Source of the DNA: Acidimicrobiia bacterium
GTDB taxonomy: Bacteria > Actinomycetota > Acidimicrobiia > Acidimicrobiales > Ilumatobacteraceae
Length of the DNA: 12,649 bases
Direction of reading: 5' to 3'
NCBI GenBank assembly: GCA_009926705.1
Contig: RFOJ01000014.1
Location: 1 to 12,649 of the forward strand
The translations under genes and the position numbers were made by a program. The notes under the pieces were generated by a model that was not told the DNA's origin, did not search any database, and saw only the letters and a list, made by a program, of their open reading frames with translations. Positions 1 through 6,777 of the stretch are shown here, in pieces (position 1 is the first letter of the stretch; each line of letters begins with the position of its first letter).

Positions 1-1251
1 AATCGAGATGCCGGGGTTTCCGTACACGTTGGCCGGGAAGGTCAGCACACCGTTGTTGCCCGCACCTGCGACGATGCCGCCGAACGTGTCGGGCAGCGGG
101 CCTTCTGCATTGAATGCAACATCAGGGTTGCTCGCAGTGATGACAAGCTCAGCTTCACTGAAAATCTCTGTCATGCGGCGGTTCAGTTCCACGCGGCGAG
201 TCTCGAACTTGCCGCGCGCTTCTGTGCCGTACATGCTTCCGGTTCGTTGCAGACCGTAGCGAATCTCGGGTGTGAGAACGTCGGCGCAGGCTGGCCAGTG
301 CTCGCGTAGTTCGAACGCGATCGCCGCCATGCCCGTAATCGACCACGCGGCTCCGAGCCGCGGAAGCGTGGTGTCGATGCCGTCGACACGGCGCATTCCC
401 GTGATGGCGATGAGGTGCTGAGCGGCTTCTTCGAGCACTGTCCACATCGCCGGCGACACCACGGCAGAGCCCCAGTCGGGTACCACGACCGCGCGCAGAC
501 CGCGCAGTGACTGCTTTCCGAGACCGGCTTCCCAGCCCTCGACGCGCGGGAGGCTGAGCGAGTCGTTTCCTTCGTGACCATTGCAAACGTCGAACCATCG
601 CGCGGTATCGCGCACGCTGCGTGACAAGCAGCCAACCACCGTCGTCAGGTTGCCGTGTGTCGCGCCGGGCCCTCTCGGGATGCGACCGTACGTTGCTTTC
701 AATCCGACGAGCCCGGTGAAGCCTGCAGGAATGCGGATCGACCCACCGCCGTCACCACCAGTTGAAATGGTGACGAGCCCGCCGGCAACTGCGGCTGCGC
801 TTCCACCTGACGAGCCACCAGGAGTGCGGTCACGTTTCCACGGATTGTGCGTCGCGCCGTGCAGCATCGTGCGCGTGAGGTTGACCCCACCGAACTCACT
901 CGCCGTCGTCTGTCCGACAAGAACTGCACCTGCAGCCTCGACGCGCGAAAGCATCGTGTCGGTGGTGGTGGCGATTCGATCTTTGAAGACGAGGCTCGCG
1001 TCGGTATCGGGCCAGCCGCGGTACCGTTCGAGTTCCTTCACACCGAGCGGCACACCGCCGAACGGCAATGACACGTCAGCCTGCTTCGCCGACTCCAGTG
1101 CACGTTCACGGTCAAGAAAGCAAAATGCGTTCAGGTCGCTTGCTTCGATGGCTGCATACGTCGCCTCGAGTTCTTCGACAGGCGACCGTTCTTTTCGCCG
1201 GAACGCGTCGACGAGCGACGATGCGTCACCTTGCCAAGGGCGGTCGACCAC
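1..1251 (-). CDS. Amidase signature family hydrolase (C-terminus beyond window)
   Basis: Predicted serine amidohydrolase that cleaves carboxylic amides; the substrate cannot be told from sequence. The reverse strand reads 417 codons without a stop to the left edge. Amidase-signature landmarks are in order: GVPLGVKE with Lys72, the AGAVLVGQTTASEFGG stretch (about 107-122), PGGSSGGSAAA (144-154) and GGGSIRIPAGFTGLVG (168-183). Lys72, Ser147 and Ser171 are spaced 75 and 24 residues apart, the same spacing as the Lys-Ser-Ser triad of mammalian FAAH (142/217/241), so the catalytic set looks intact. The usual DTGGSIR is GDGGGSIR here. The start is taken as GTG at 1251: the frame is closed by a TAA only 9 codons upstream, no ATG lies between, and a -10-like TACGCT sits 6 nt before it. 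Family members are usually 450-500 residues, so perhaps 40-80 are missing. The gene is divergent from the thioesterase. GatA is possible but no gatB or gatC is visible, so a stand-alone amidase is more likely. Confidence 0.9.
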   Translation of the reverse strand, partial: MVDRPWQGDASSLVDAFRRKERSPVEELEATYAAIEASDLNAFCFLDRERALESAKQADVSLPFGGVPLGVKELERYRGWPDTDASLVFKDRIATTTDTMLSRVEAAGAVLVGQTTASEFGGVNLTRTMLHGATHNPWKRDRTPGGSSGGSAAAVAGGLVTISTGGDGGGSIRIPAGFTGLVGLKATYGRIPRGPGATHGNLTTVVGCLSRSVRDTARWFDVCNGHEGNDSLSLPRVEGWEAGLGKQSLRGLRAVVVPDWGSAVVSPAMWTVLEEAAQHLIAITGMRRVDGIDTTLPRLGAAWSITGMAAIAFELREHWPACADVLTPEIRYGLQRTGSMYGTEARGKFETRRVELNRRMTEIFSEAELVITASNPDVAFNAEGPLPDTFGGIVAGAGNNGVLTFPANVYGNPGISI

Positions 1252-1257
1252 GGCCCA

Positions 1258-1263
1258 AGCGTA
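1258..1263 (-). promoter_or_regulatory. Candidate -10 element of the amidase gene (leaderless)
   Basis: On the minus strand the hexamer TACGCT fits the actinobacterial TANNNT -10 consensus and ends 6 nt before the GTG start at 1251. Transcription would then begin at or next to the start codon. No Shine-Dalgarno precedes the GTG. No convincing -35 is seen. TANNNT alone is weak evidence; support comes from the same arrangement at four other lead genes here. Confidence 0.45.
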
Positions 1264-1273
1264 GGTGAATCGT

Positions 1274-1279
1274 TAGCCT
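1274..1279 (+). promoter_or_regulatory. Candidate -10 element of the thioesterase-LLM-ABC operon (leaderless)
   Basis: TAGCCT, within TTAGCCTG, ends 7 nt before the ATG at 1287, the distance expected between a -10 element and a transcription start that coincides with the start codon. No purine-rich Shine-Dalgarno lies in the gap. The same octamer TTAGCCTG precedes metH, and CTAGCCTT precedes the aminopeptidase gene. The 35-bp divergent spacer also holds the amidase -10 on the other strand, 10 bp away. Confidence 0.5.
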
Positions 1280-1286
1280 GCACGCG

Positions 1287-2084
1287 ATGGATTCACGGGC
1301 GTTTCTCGGTCTCGAACGCGCGAGTGAACGCTCATTCTCGCTCCAAGTCGTACCCCGCCTCACGACGAGCGGCGGGTTTCTCTTCGGCGGTGCGGGTCTC
1401 GGTGCCGGCATCTCTGCCCTCGAGACGGTGACGGGCCGACGCTGCACGTGGGCGACCGCACAGTATCTCTCGTATGCACGGCGCGATGAGCGAGTTGACG
1501 TGGAAGTGATTGCCGCTGTTGAAGGCAGCAGTGTCACGCAAGCGCGTGCGACGTGCCGAGTCGGCGAGCGCGAGATTCTCACCGTCAACGCCGCGCTCGG
1601 CGACCGAGACTTTGATGCATCCGGTCAGTTCGTGGTGATGCCCGAGATCATCGCACCCGAAGCCGCGCGTCCGCGCACGCTTCGGGCTGCGCACGCAAAC
1701 TCCATCATGGAAGCGCTCGACATGCGCTACGTGAAGGGCCGCGACCTCGAAGAGCTTGATGGCACGCCGAGTGACGGAAGAACCCTTATGTGGGTGCGCA
1801 TCAAGTCGCTTGTGGATGGTGTTGATGCGGCTGCGCTCGGCATCATGGGCGACTTCGTGCCGATGGCGGTGGGTCAAGCACTCGGGCTCCGCGCCGGCGG
1901 CAACAGCCTCGACAACACCATTCGTTTCGCAACATTGGTGCCAACCGATTGGGTGTTGCTCGACATCCAAGTGGAGTCGGTGCAGCGTGGCTTCGGCCAC
2001 GGGACCATCCAGATGTTCGCCCAAAACGGGGCTTTGTTGGCCACCGCCAGTCAAAGTTGCATCGCCCGCAAGTGGAAGACTTGA
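1287..2084 (+). CDS. Acyl-CoA thioesterase domain protein (TesB-like double hotdog)
   Basis: Predicted cytoplasmic thioesterase that hydrolyses acyl-CoA to free acid and CoA. The 265 residues match a double-hotdog TesB layout: N-terminal half about 10-110 with GGFLFGGAGLGAGISALE (29-46), WATAQY (55-60) and SVTQARA (82-88), and C-terminal half about 165-262 with GIMGDFVPMAV, SLDNTIRF and LLATASQS. Aligned by eye with E. coli TesB (Asp204, Thr228, Gln278), the likely active-site residues are Asp189, Ser207 (Ser in place of Thr) and Gln256. The length is close to that of TesB. The ATG at 1287 is chosen because the protein start fits the family and a TAGCCT -10 lies 7 nt upstream. It is the first gene of a four-gene unit; the next start is 4 bp past its stop. 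Acyl chain preference is unknown. The co-transcribed exporter makes a lipid-related role an attractive but unproven guess. Confidence 0.85.
   Translation: MDSRAFLGLERASERSFSLQVVPRLTTSGGFLFGGAGLGAGISALETVTGRRCTWATAQYLSYARRDERVDVEVIAAVEGSSVTQARATCRVGEREILTVNAALGDRDFDASGQFVVMPEIIAPEAARPRTLRAAHANSIMEALDMRYVKGRDLEELDGTPSDGRTLMWVRIKSLVDGVDAAALGIMGDFVPMAVGQALGLRAGGNSLDNTIRFATLVPTDWVLLDIQVESVQRGFGHGTIQMFAQNGALLATASQSCIARKWKT
2074..2078 (+). promoter_or_regulatory. Weak Shine-Dalgarno before the LLM oxidoreductase gene
   Basis: GGAAG lies inside the last codons of the thioesterase gene, 10 nt before the ATG at 2089. The spacing is slightly long but usable. It supports ATG 2089 over the later in-frame ATG at 2107, which would remove the first residues of the TIM-barrel domain. 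Confidence 0.35.
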
Positions 2085-2088
2085 CCTG

Positions 2089-3081
2089 ATGCAGCGCCGA
2101 GACGGAATGACGGTGCCATTGCCAGGGCACCTGCACGAGCACGAGAAGAAGCTCAGGTCGCTGGCAGACCTCGGATACTCCGACATTTGGTCGGCAGAAG
2201 CAGACGGTGTCGATGCGTTCACCCCGCTCGCGCTTGCCGCCGCTTGGGAGCCGCGCCTGCGACTTGGTACTGCGATCGTGCCCGCATACACCCGTTCACC
2301 CGCGCTCTTTGCGCAGAGCGTCGCGTCGCTGGCCGACGCGGCCCCCGGACGATTCGCAATCGGTATCGGATCATCAAGCAACGTCATCATCGAGCGCTGG
2401 AACGGCTTGCCGTTCGTTGAGCCGTACAAGAAGGTGCGCGACGTGGTGCGCTTCTTGCGTGATGCCATGACTGGCGAGAAGATCACCAAGCAGTACGACA
2501 CCTTCAAAGTCGACGGTTTCCGTCTCGGTGTGCGACCAGAAGTGAAACCGCCGATTCTCGTTGCCGCATTGCGCGAGGGAATGCTTCGTCTCGCCGGACG
2601 CGAAGCCGACGGTGCAATCATCAACTGGCTGTCGGCCGACGATGTGCGCACCGTCACCAAGGTGGTGCACGATTCAGCGAAGAAAGCGGGAGCAGACCCA
2701 GCCACCAAAGAGATCGTCGCTCGCATCTTCGTGTGCCCGAGCGAGAACGCCGAAGTGGTGCGCGCCGGTGCAAGGTTCGCCATCGCGGCGTACCTCAATG
2801 TGCCCGTCTACGCAGAGTTTCACCGCTGGCTCGGGCGTGGTGATGCGCTCGCCGGCATGTGGGACGCATGGAAGGCCGGCGACCGCAAGGCTGCGCTCGC
2901 AGCAATCCCGGATTCAGTGGTCGACGACTTGGTCGTGCACGGGTCGCCGGCAGAGTGCCGCGCGAAGATCGACAGGTATTTCGCCAACGGGGTGAACACT
3001 TCATCGCTGGCAATCTTGGCGTTCGACCCCGCAGTCGACATTTGGACGGCAGTCGAGTCGCTGTCGCCGTCCGCCTCGTGA
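2089..3081 (+). CDS. LLM class flavin/F420-dependent oxidoreductase
   Basis: Predicted luciferase-like monooxygenase superfamily oxidoreductase, a TIM barrel of 330 residues that uses FMN or coenzyme F420. Family landmarks are GMTVPLPG (6-13), LADLGYSDIWSAEADG (25-40), the RLRLGTAIVPAYTRSP block (56-71), ASLADAAPGRFAIGIGSSS (79-97), PYKKVRDVVRFLR (112-124) and the C-terminal VVHGSPAECRAKIDRYFANGV (282-302). The GIGSSSNVIIERWNG segment resembles actinobacterial subgroups usually annotated F420-dependent, but cofactor and substrate cannot be fixed from sequence. The open frame extends upstream to 1756 inside the thioesterase gene; that part has no family similarity, so ATG 2089, 4 bp after the preceding stop, is taken. 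The gene ends in TGA that overlaps the next GTG start (GTGA), implying translational coupling to the first ABC gene. Confidence 0.85.
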   Translation: MQRRDGMTVPLPGHLHEHEKKLRSLADLGYSDIWSAEADGVDAFTPLALAAAWEPRLRLGTAIVPAYTRSPALFAQSVASLADAAPGRFAIGIGSSSNVIIERWNGLPFVEPYKKVRDVVRFLRDAMTGEKITKQYDTFKVDGFRLGVRPEVKPPILVAALREGMLRLAGREADGAIINWLSADDVRTVTKVVHDSAKKAGADPATKEIVARIFVCPSENAEVVRAGARFAIAAYLNVPVYAEFHRWLGRGDALAGMWDAWKAGDRKAALAAIPDSVVDDLVVHGSPAECRAKIDRYFANGVNTSSLAILAFDPAVDIWTAVESLSPSAS

Positions 3082-4961
3082 CGGGCACTCCGCTCGATCC
3101 AGACGCAGCCGCTGCGGCAAAAGGCGAAGCAGAGGAGCAGGCTCGCGCACAGCGAAATCTCGGGTGGCACCTGCTCTGGAAGACGCTGCTGGAGCAAAAG
3201 CGAGCGCTGATTCTCGGAGTCGCCATCGGTGTTACTTGGACGGCGGCAAAGGTTGCGGTGCCGCAGCTCACCAAACACGCAATCGACCGCGGCATCGAAC
3301 AGAACGGTCCGCTGCTCGCTTGGTCGGTGTTCATTGCGATCGCCGGTGTCGCCACTGGTTTGCTCACCGCGGGACGCCGTTACCTGGCATTCCGCGAAAG
3401 TCGCTGGACGGAAACGCTCTTGCGTGAACGCATTTACGCGCACATTCAGCGACTGCACGTGGCTTACCACGACAAGTCGCAGACGGGGCAGTTGATGAGC
3501 CGTGCGTCGAGTGACCTGCAACAGGTGCAGCAGTTCGTGGTGATGATCCCCATCACGTTGAGCAACGTGGCGCAGTTGGTGGCGGTCACCGTCATCTTGT
3601 CGCTCACCGATTGGCGGCTCGCGATAGTTGCACTCGCTCCGTTGCCGTTTATCAATGTGGCTTCGCGACGGTTTTCGAGTCGCATTCACCCTGCAGTGCT
3701 CGCCGTGCAGAACGAGCAGGCGCAGTTGGCGAGCGTGGTCGAAGAGAGCGTCTCGGGCGTGCGCGTCGTGAAAGGTCTCGGTACCGAGCAAGTGCAATTC
3801 GATAAGTTGCGCAAAGAGGCCGACGACATCCAGCGCGTGTCGCTGAAAGCCGCCGGCATCCGCAGCCGCTTCTTGCCGGCAATCGACTTGTTGCCGTCGC
3901 TCGGTCTGATTGCGGTACTCGGTTACGGCGGTCATCGCGTCATCAACGGCGACATGTCGATCGGTGACTTGGTTGCGTTCAACGTGTATCTCACGATGCT
4001 CGTCTGGCCGCTGCGCAACATCGGCATGATGGTTGCTCTCGGTCAGCGAGCGGCGGCTGCATTGGTGCGTGTGCACGAGGTGCTATCGACCGAGCCAGCA
4101 GTGAAATCACCGGAGAAGCCGCGACAGCTACCGCCGCGCACGAGCGCGACTCAGACGGGTGCGGTGCGGTTTGAGTCGGTGCACTTCGGCTACGACGTCG
4201 ACCGCGAGATTCTCCGCGGGTTCGATCTCGCGATTGCCCCGGGGGAGTCGGTGGCGCTCGTCGGTGCCACGGGCTCGGGCAAGAGCACCATCGTGCGGTT
4301 GTTGCTGCGCTTCTATGACGTGACGAACGGGAGAATCACAATTGACGGCGTCGACGTGCGGCGTCTCGACCTGGGCGAACTGCGTCGCAATGTCGGCGTG
4401 GTGTTCGAAGACACGTTTCTCTTCAACGACTCGGTGCGCAACAACATCGCGTTCTCCAAGCCGGACGCCGAACAGAGCATTGTCGAGCGCGCAGCACGGC
4501 TTGCTGGTGCGCACGATTTCATCAACCAACTTCCAGATGGTTACGACACACAGATCGGCGAGCGCGGCTACTCCTTGAGCGGTGGGCAGCGACAGCGCGT
4601 CGCCATCGCGCGAGCAATCGTTGCCGATCCGCGTGTCTTGGTGCTCGACGACGCGACGAGTGCAGTCGACCCAAGCAAAGAGCACGAGATTCGTGACGCA
4701 ATGCGCACCGTGATGTCAGGTCGCACCACGATCGTGGTTGCCCACCGTCCCGGAACCATCGCGCTTGCCGACCGAATCGTGCTGCTTGATGGGGGCGTGG
4801 TGGCGGCGGTTGGTCAGCACAGGGACCTCATCGAGTCGAGCGAGCGTTACCGCGAAGTTCTGGCTGCATGGGCAGTGCGCGACGCCGAGAGTGACGCGGC
4901 CGACGGCTCGGGCATCGCGGAGACGCGCGGCTCGATTGCGGCACCGACGGGAGGCGACTGA
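3078..4961 (+). CDS. ABC exporter half-transporter with degenerate ATP site (subunit 1)
   Basis: Inner-membrane ABC exporter subunit of 627 residues: about six transmembrane segments (roughly 44-62, 82-100, 155-175, 180-195, 270-290, 298-318), then a nucleotide-binding domain (about 362-600). Visible motifs are A-loop Tyr372, Walker A GATGSGKST (396-404), signature LSGGQ (500-504), Walker B LVLDD (521-525) and H-loop His556. Two catalytic positions deviate: the Q-loop residue is Glu444 (VFEDTF) in place of Gln, and the residue after Walker B is Asp525 in place of the catalytic Glu. Its signature is canonical. This is the degenerate-site subunit of a heterodimer of the TM287/288, LmrCD or BmrCD type. 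GTG 3078 overlaps the preceding TGA by the GTGA arrangement; longer versions of the frame run back inside the LLM gene and are rejected. No Shine-Dalgarno is seen, so coupled translation is likely. The tail after residue 600 is acidic and Ala/Gly-rich. The substrate is unknown. Confidence 0.92.
   Translation: MTGTPLDPDAAAAAKGEAEEQARAQRNLGWHLLWKTLLEQKRALILGVAIGVTWTAAKVAVPQLTKHAIDRGIEQNGPLLAWSVFIAIAGVATGLLTAGRRYLAFRESRWTETLLRERIYAHIQRLHVAYHDKSQTGQLMSRASSDLQQVQQFVVMIPITLSNVAQLVAVTVILSLTDWRLAIVALAPLPFINVASRRFSSRIHPAVLAVQNEQAQLASVVEESVSGVRVVKGLGTEQVQFDKLRKEADDIQRVSLKAAGIRSRFLPAIDLLPSLGLIAVLGYGGHRVINGDMSIGDLVAFNVYLTMLVWPLRNIGMMVALGQRAAAALVRVHEVLSTEPAVKSPEKPRQLPPRTSATQTGAVRFESVHFGYDVDREILRGFDLAIAPGESVALVGATGSGKSTIVRLLLRFYDVTNGRITIDGVDVRRLDLGELRRNVGVVFEDTFLFNDSVRNNIAFSKPDAEQSIVERAARLAGAHDFINQLPDGYDTQIGERGYSLSGGQRQRVAIARAIVADPRVLVLDDATSAVDPSKEHEIRDAMRTVMSGRTTIVVAHRPGTIALADRIVLLDGGVVAAVGQHRDLIESSERYREVLAAWAVRDAESDAADGSGIAETRGSIAAPTGGD
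4949..4954 (+). promoter_or_regulatory. Strong Shine-Dalgarno of the second ABC gene
   Basis: GGGAGG lies within the last codons of the first ABC gene, 7 nt before GTG 4962. It fixes GTG 4962 as the start and not the in-frame ATG at 4971. It contrasts with the lead genes of this window, which lack such a site. Confidence 0.7.
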
Positions 4962-6749
4962 GTGTTTGGCATGGGCGCCGGTGTCGCGCCGGAAGACCAA
5001 CTCGATCGTTCGCAGACGCGCAGAGTGCTGCGGCGAGTTCTGCGAATGGCGTATCCGTTTCGCAAGACCGCATACGTCTCGCTCGGGTGTGTCGTGGTCA
5101 CCACGGCTGCGACGCTGGCTGCACCCATCTTGGTGCGCCACGGAATTGACGCCGGCATTCGTGCCAACGACGTGTACGAGCTCAACCTCTCGGTCGGCCT
5201 TTACCTCGTAATCACGGCACTGGCCTACGGCTTTGGGCGCCTGCAATACGTGTTTCTCAATCGAACCGGCGAGGCGTTCTTACGCGAGCTGCGCCTGAAG
5301 GTATTCGCGGCGATGCAAAGCCAGTCGATGGCTTTCTACGACCGCAACAAGGCCGGTGTACTCGTTGCGCGGATGACTGCCGACATCGAGACGATGGGCG
5401 AGTTGATCCAGTGGGGGCTCTTGCAGTTCCTCGCCAGCGGTTTCTTGGTGGTGCTTGCCTTTGCCGTGCTGTTCACCTTGTCGTGGGAGCTCACTCTGGT
5501 GGTGCTGATCGTGTTCCCCGTCATCGTGATCGCGTCGGTGAAGTTCCAACGCGACTCCAACGTCGCCTACCTCAGCGTGCGCGAGCGAGTCGGGCAGAAC
5601 TTGGGCACCCTGCAAGAAGGCATCGCAGCTGTGCGAGTCATTCAGGCGTACGCGCAGGAAGATCACCAGATCAAGCGTTTTCAGCGCTCCAATCGCTCGC
5701 TGTTCGACAGCCACGTTCGCAGCATTCGCATTAGCACGTGGTACTTCGGGTTGGTCGAGTTCTCTGGTGTCGTTGCGGCTTCGCTTGTGGTGGGTATCGG
5801 GGGCTGGTTGGTGCACCGCGATGCCGTGTCACTTGGCACCGTCGTCGCGTTCATCTTGTTGTTGTCGAGCCTGTTCGACCCCGTGCAGCAGTTGTCGCAG
5901 CTCTACAACGGCGTGCAGTCGGCTGCAGCTGCGTTGCACAAGTTGTTCGGCATCCTCGACTCCGAGCCTGAGATCGGCGAGGCACCAGATGCCGTCGACT
6001 TGCCGCGTCGCGGCGTGCTCGAAGTCAACGGAGTGACATTCACCTACCAAGCAGGCACGCATCCCGCCCTCAAACAGGCGGAGATTGTCGTGCGAGACGG
6101 CGAGCGAATTGCGCTCGTCGGCCCGACTGGTGCCGGCAAGAGCACGCTCGCCAAGTTGATGGCGCGTCTCTACGACCCGTCAATCGGCAGCGTGTCGTAC
6201 GGTGGCACTGATTTGCGGCGCGCCACACTGGCGAGTCTGCGTGAGCGCATCGTCGTGGTGCCCCAAGAAGGTTTCTTGTTCAACGGCACGATTCGCGAGA
6301 ACGTGCGCCTCGCACGTATCACGGCGAGTGACGAAGAAGTCGAAGCAGCGCTGGCGCGACTGGGAATACTCGACCACTTCGAACGCCTGCCTGACGGTCT
6401 CGACACCGAAGTCCGCGAGCGCGGCAGCCGGTTGTCAGCAGGCGAGCGACAGCTCGTTGCACTCGGTCGAGCCGCCCTCGTCGACCCGGCAGTGCTCGTG
6501 CTCGACGAGGCGACGTCGAATCTTGATCCGGGCACCGAAGCCGAAGTCGAGGCTGCACTCGAACGCCTGATGCAAGGTCGCACGACGATCGTCGTTGCAC
6601 ATCGATTGACGACCGTGCAGCGAGCCGACCGAATTGTGGTGGTCGACAAGGCTCAGATCGTTGAAGTTGGTTCGCACGCGGAGTTGCTGGAGCGCAACGG
6701 AAAGTATGCGGCGCTCGCGCGCGCATGGGAGAAGTCGCACGCGCTCTAG
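4962..6749 (+). CDS. ABC exporter half-transporter with active ATP site (subunit 2)
   Basis: Partner of the preceding half-transporter, 595 residues. It has about six transmembrane segments (roughly 38-58, 77-97, 152-172, 176-194, 262-284, 290-310) and a nucleotide-binding domain (about 352-590). Motifs are A-loop Tyr362, Walker A GPTGAGKST (387-395), Q-loop Gln435 (VPQEGF), signature LSAGE (491-495, off consensus), Walker B LVLDE (512-516) with catalytic Glu516, and H-loop His547. In the head-to-tail dimer its Walker motifs pair with the canonical LSGGQ of subunit 1 to form the active site, while its altered LSAGE faces the Asp525 Walker B of subunit 1 to form the degenerate site. The GTG start directly follows the upstream TGA with no gap and has a strong GGGAGG. 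Mycobacterial Rv1272c/Rv1273c-type pairs share this style; by that analogy lipids are possible substrates, but multidrug export is equally open. Confidence 0.93.
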   Translation: MFGMGAGVAPEDQLDRSQTRRVLRRVLRMAYPFRKTAYVSLGCVVVTTAATLAAPILVRHGIDAGIRANDVYELNLSVGLYLVITALAYGFGRLQYVFLNRTGEAFLRELRLKVFAAMQSQSMAFYDRNKAGVLVARMTADIETMGELIQWGLLQFLASGFLVVLAFAVLFTLSWELTLVVLIVFPVIVIASVKFQRDSNVAYLSVRERVGQNLGTLQEGIAAVRVIQAYAQEDHQIKRFQRSNRSLFDSHVRSIRISTWYFGLVEFSGVVAASLVVGIGGWLVHRDAVSLGTVVAFILLLSSLFDPVQQLSQLYNGVQSAAAALHKLFGILDSEPEIGEAPDAVDLPRRGVLEVNGVTFTYQAGTHPALKQAEIVVRDGERIALVGPTGAGKSTLAKLMARLYDPSIGSVSYGGTDLRRATLASLRERIVVVPQEGFLFNGTIRENVRLARITASDEEVEAALARLGILDHFERLPDGLDTEVRERGSRLSAGERQLVALGRAALVDPAVLVLDEATSNLDPGTEAEVEAALERLMQGRTTIVVAHRLTTVQRADRIVVVDKAQIVEVGSHAELLERNGKYAALARAWEKSHAL

Positions 6750-6777
6750 CGCTGGTCGATGGCTGGCGCCTTGCGCG

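Noticed and set aside
1756..2088. N-terminal extension of the LLM oxidoreductase frame into the thioesterase gene
   Set aside because: The extra 111 residues show no similarity to the family and overlap the C-terminal hotdog domain in another frame; ATG 2089 matches the family start.
1332..2798. 488-codon open frame on the minus strand, antisense to the thioesterase and LLM genes
   Set aside because: Its composition is rich in Arg, Ser, His and Ala without any recognisable domain, and it spans two well-supported genes and their junction. GC-rich codon bias produces such antisense frames.
2859..3077. N-terminal extension of the first ABC gene into the LLM gene
   Set aside because: The extension is Arg/Gly-rich with no membrane segment, and the GTGA overlap at 3078 is a standard coupled start.
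2820..4076. 418-codon open frame on the minus strand opposite the first ABC gene
   Set aside because: It is rich in His, Arg and Gln with no family motif, and lies opposite a gene with complete ABC motifs. It is a shadow frame.
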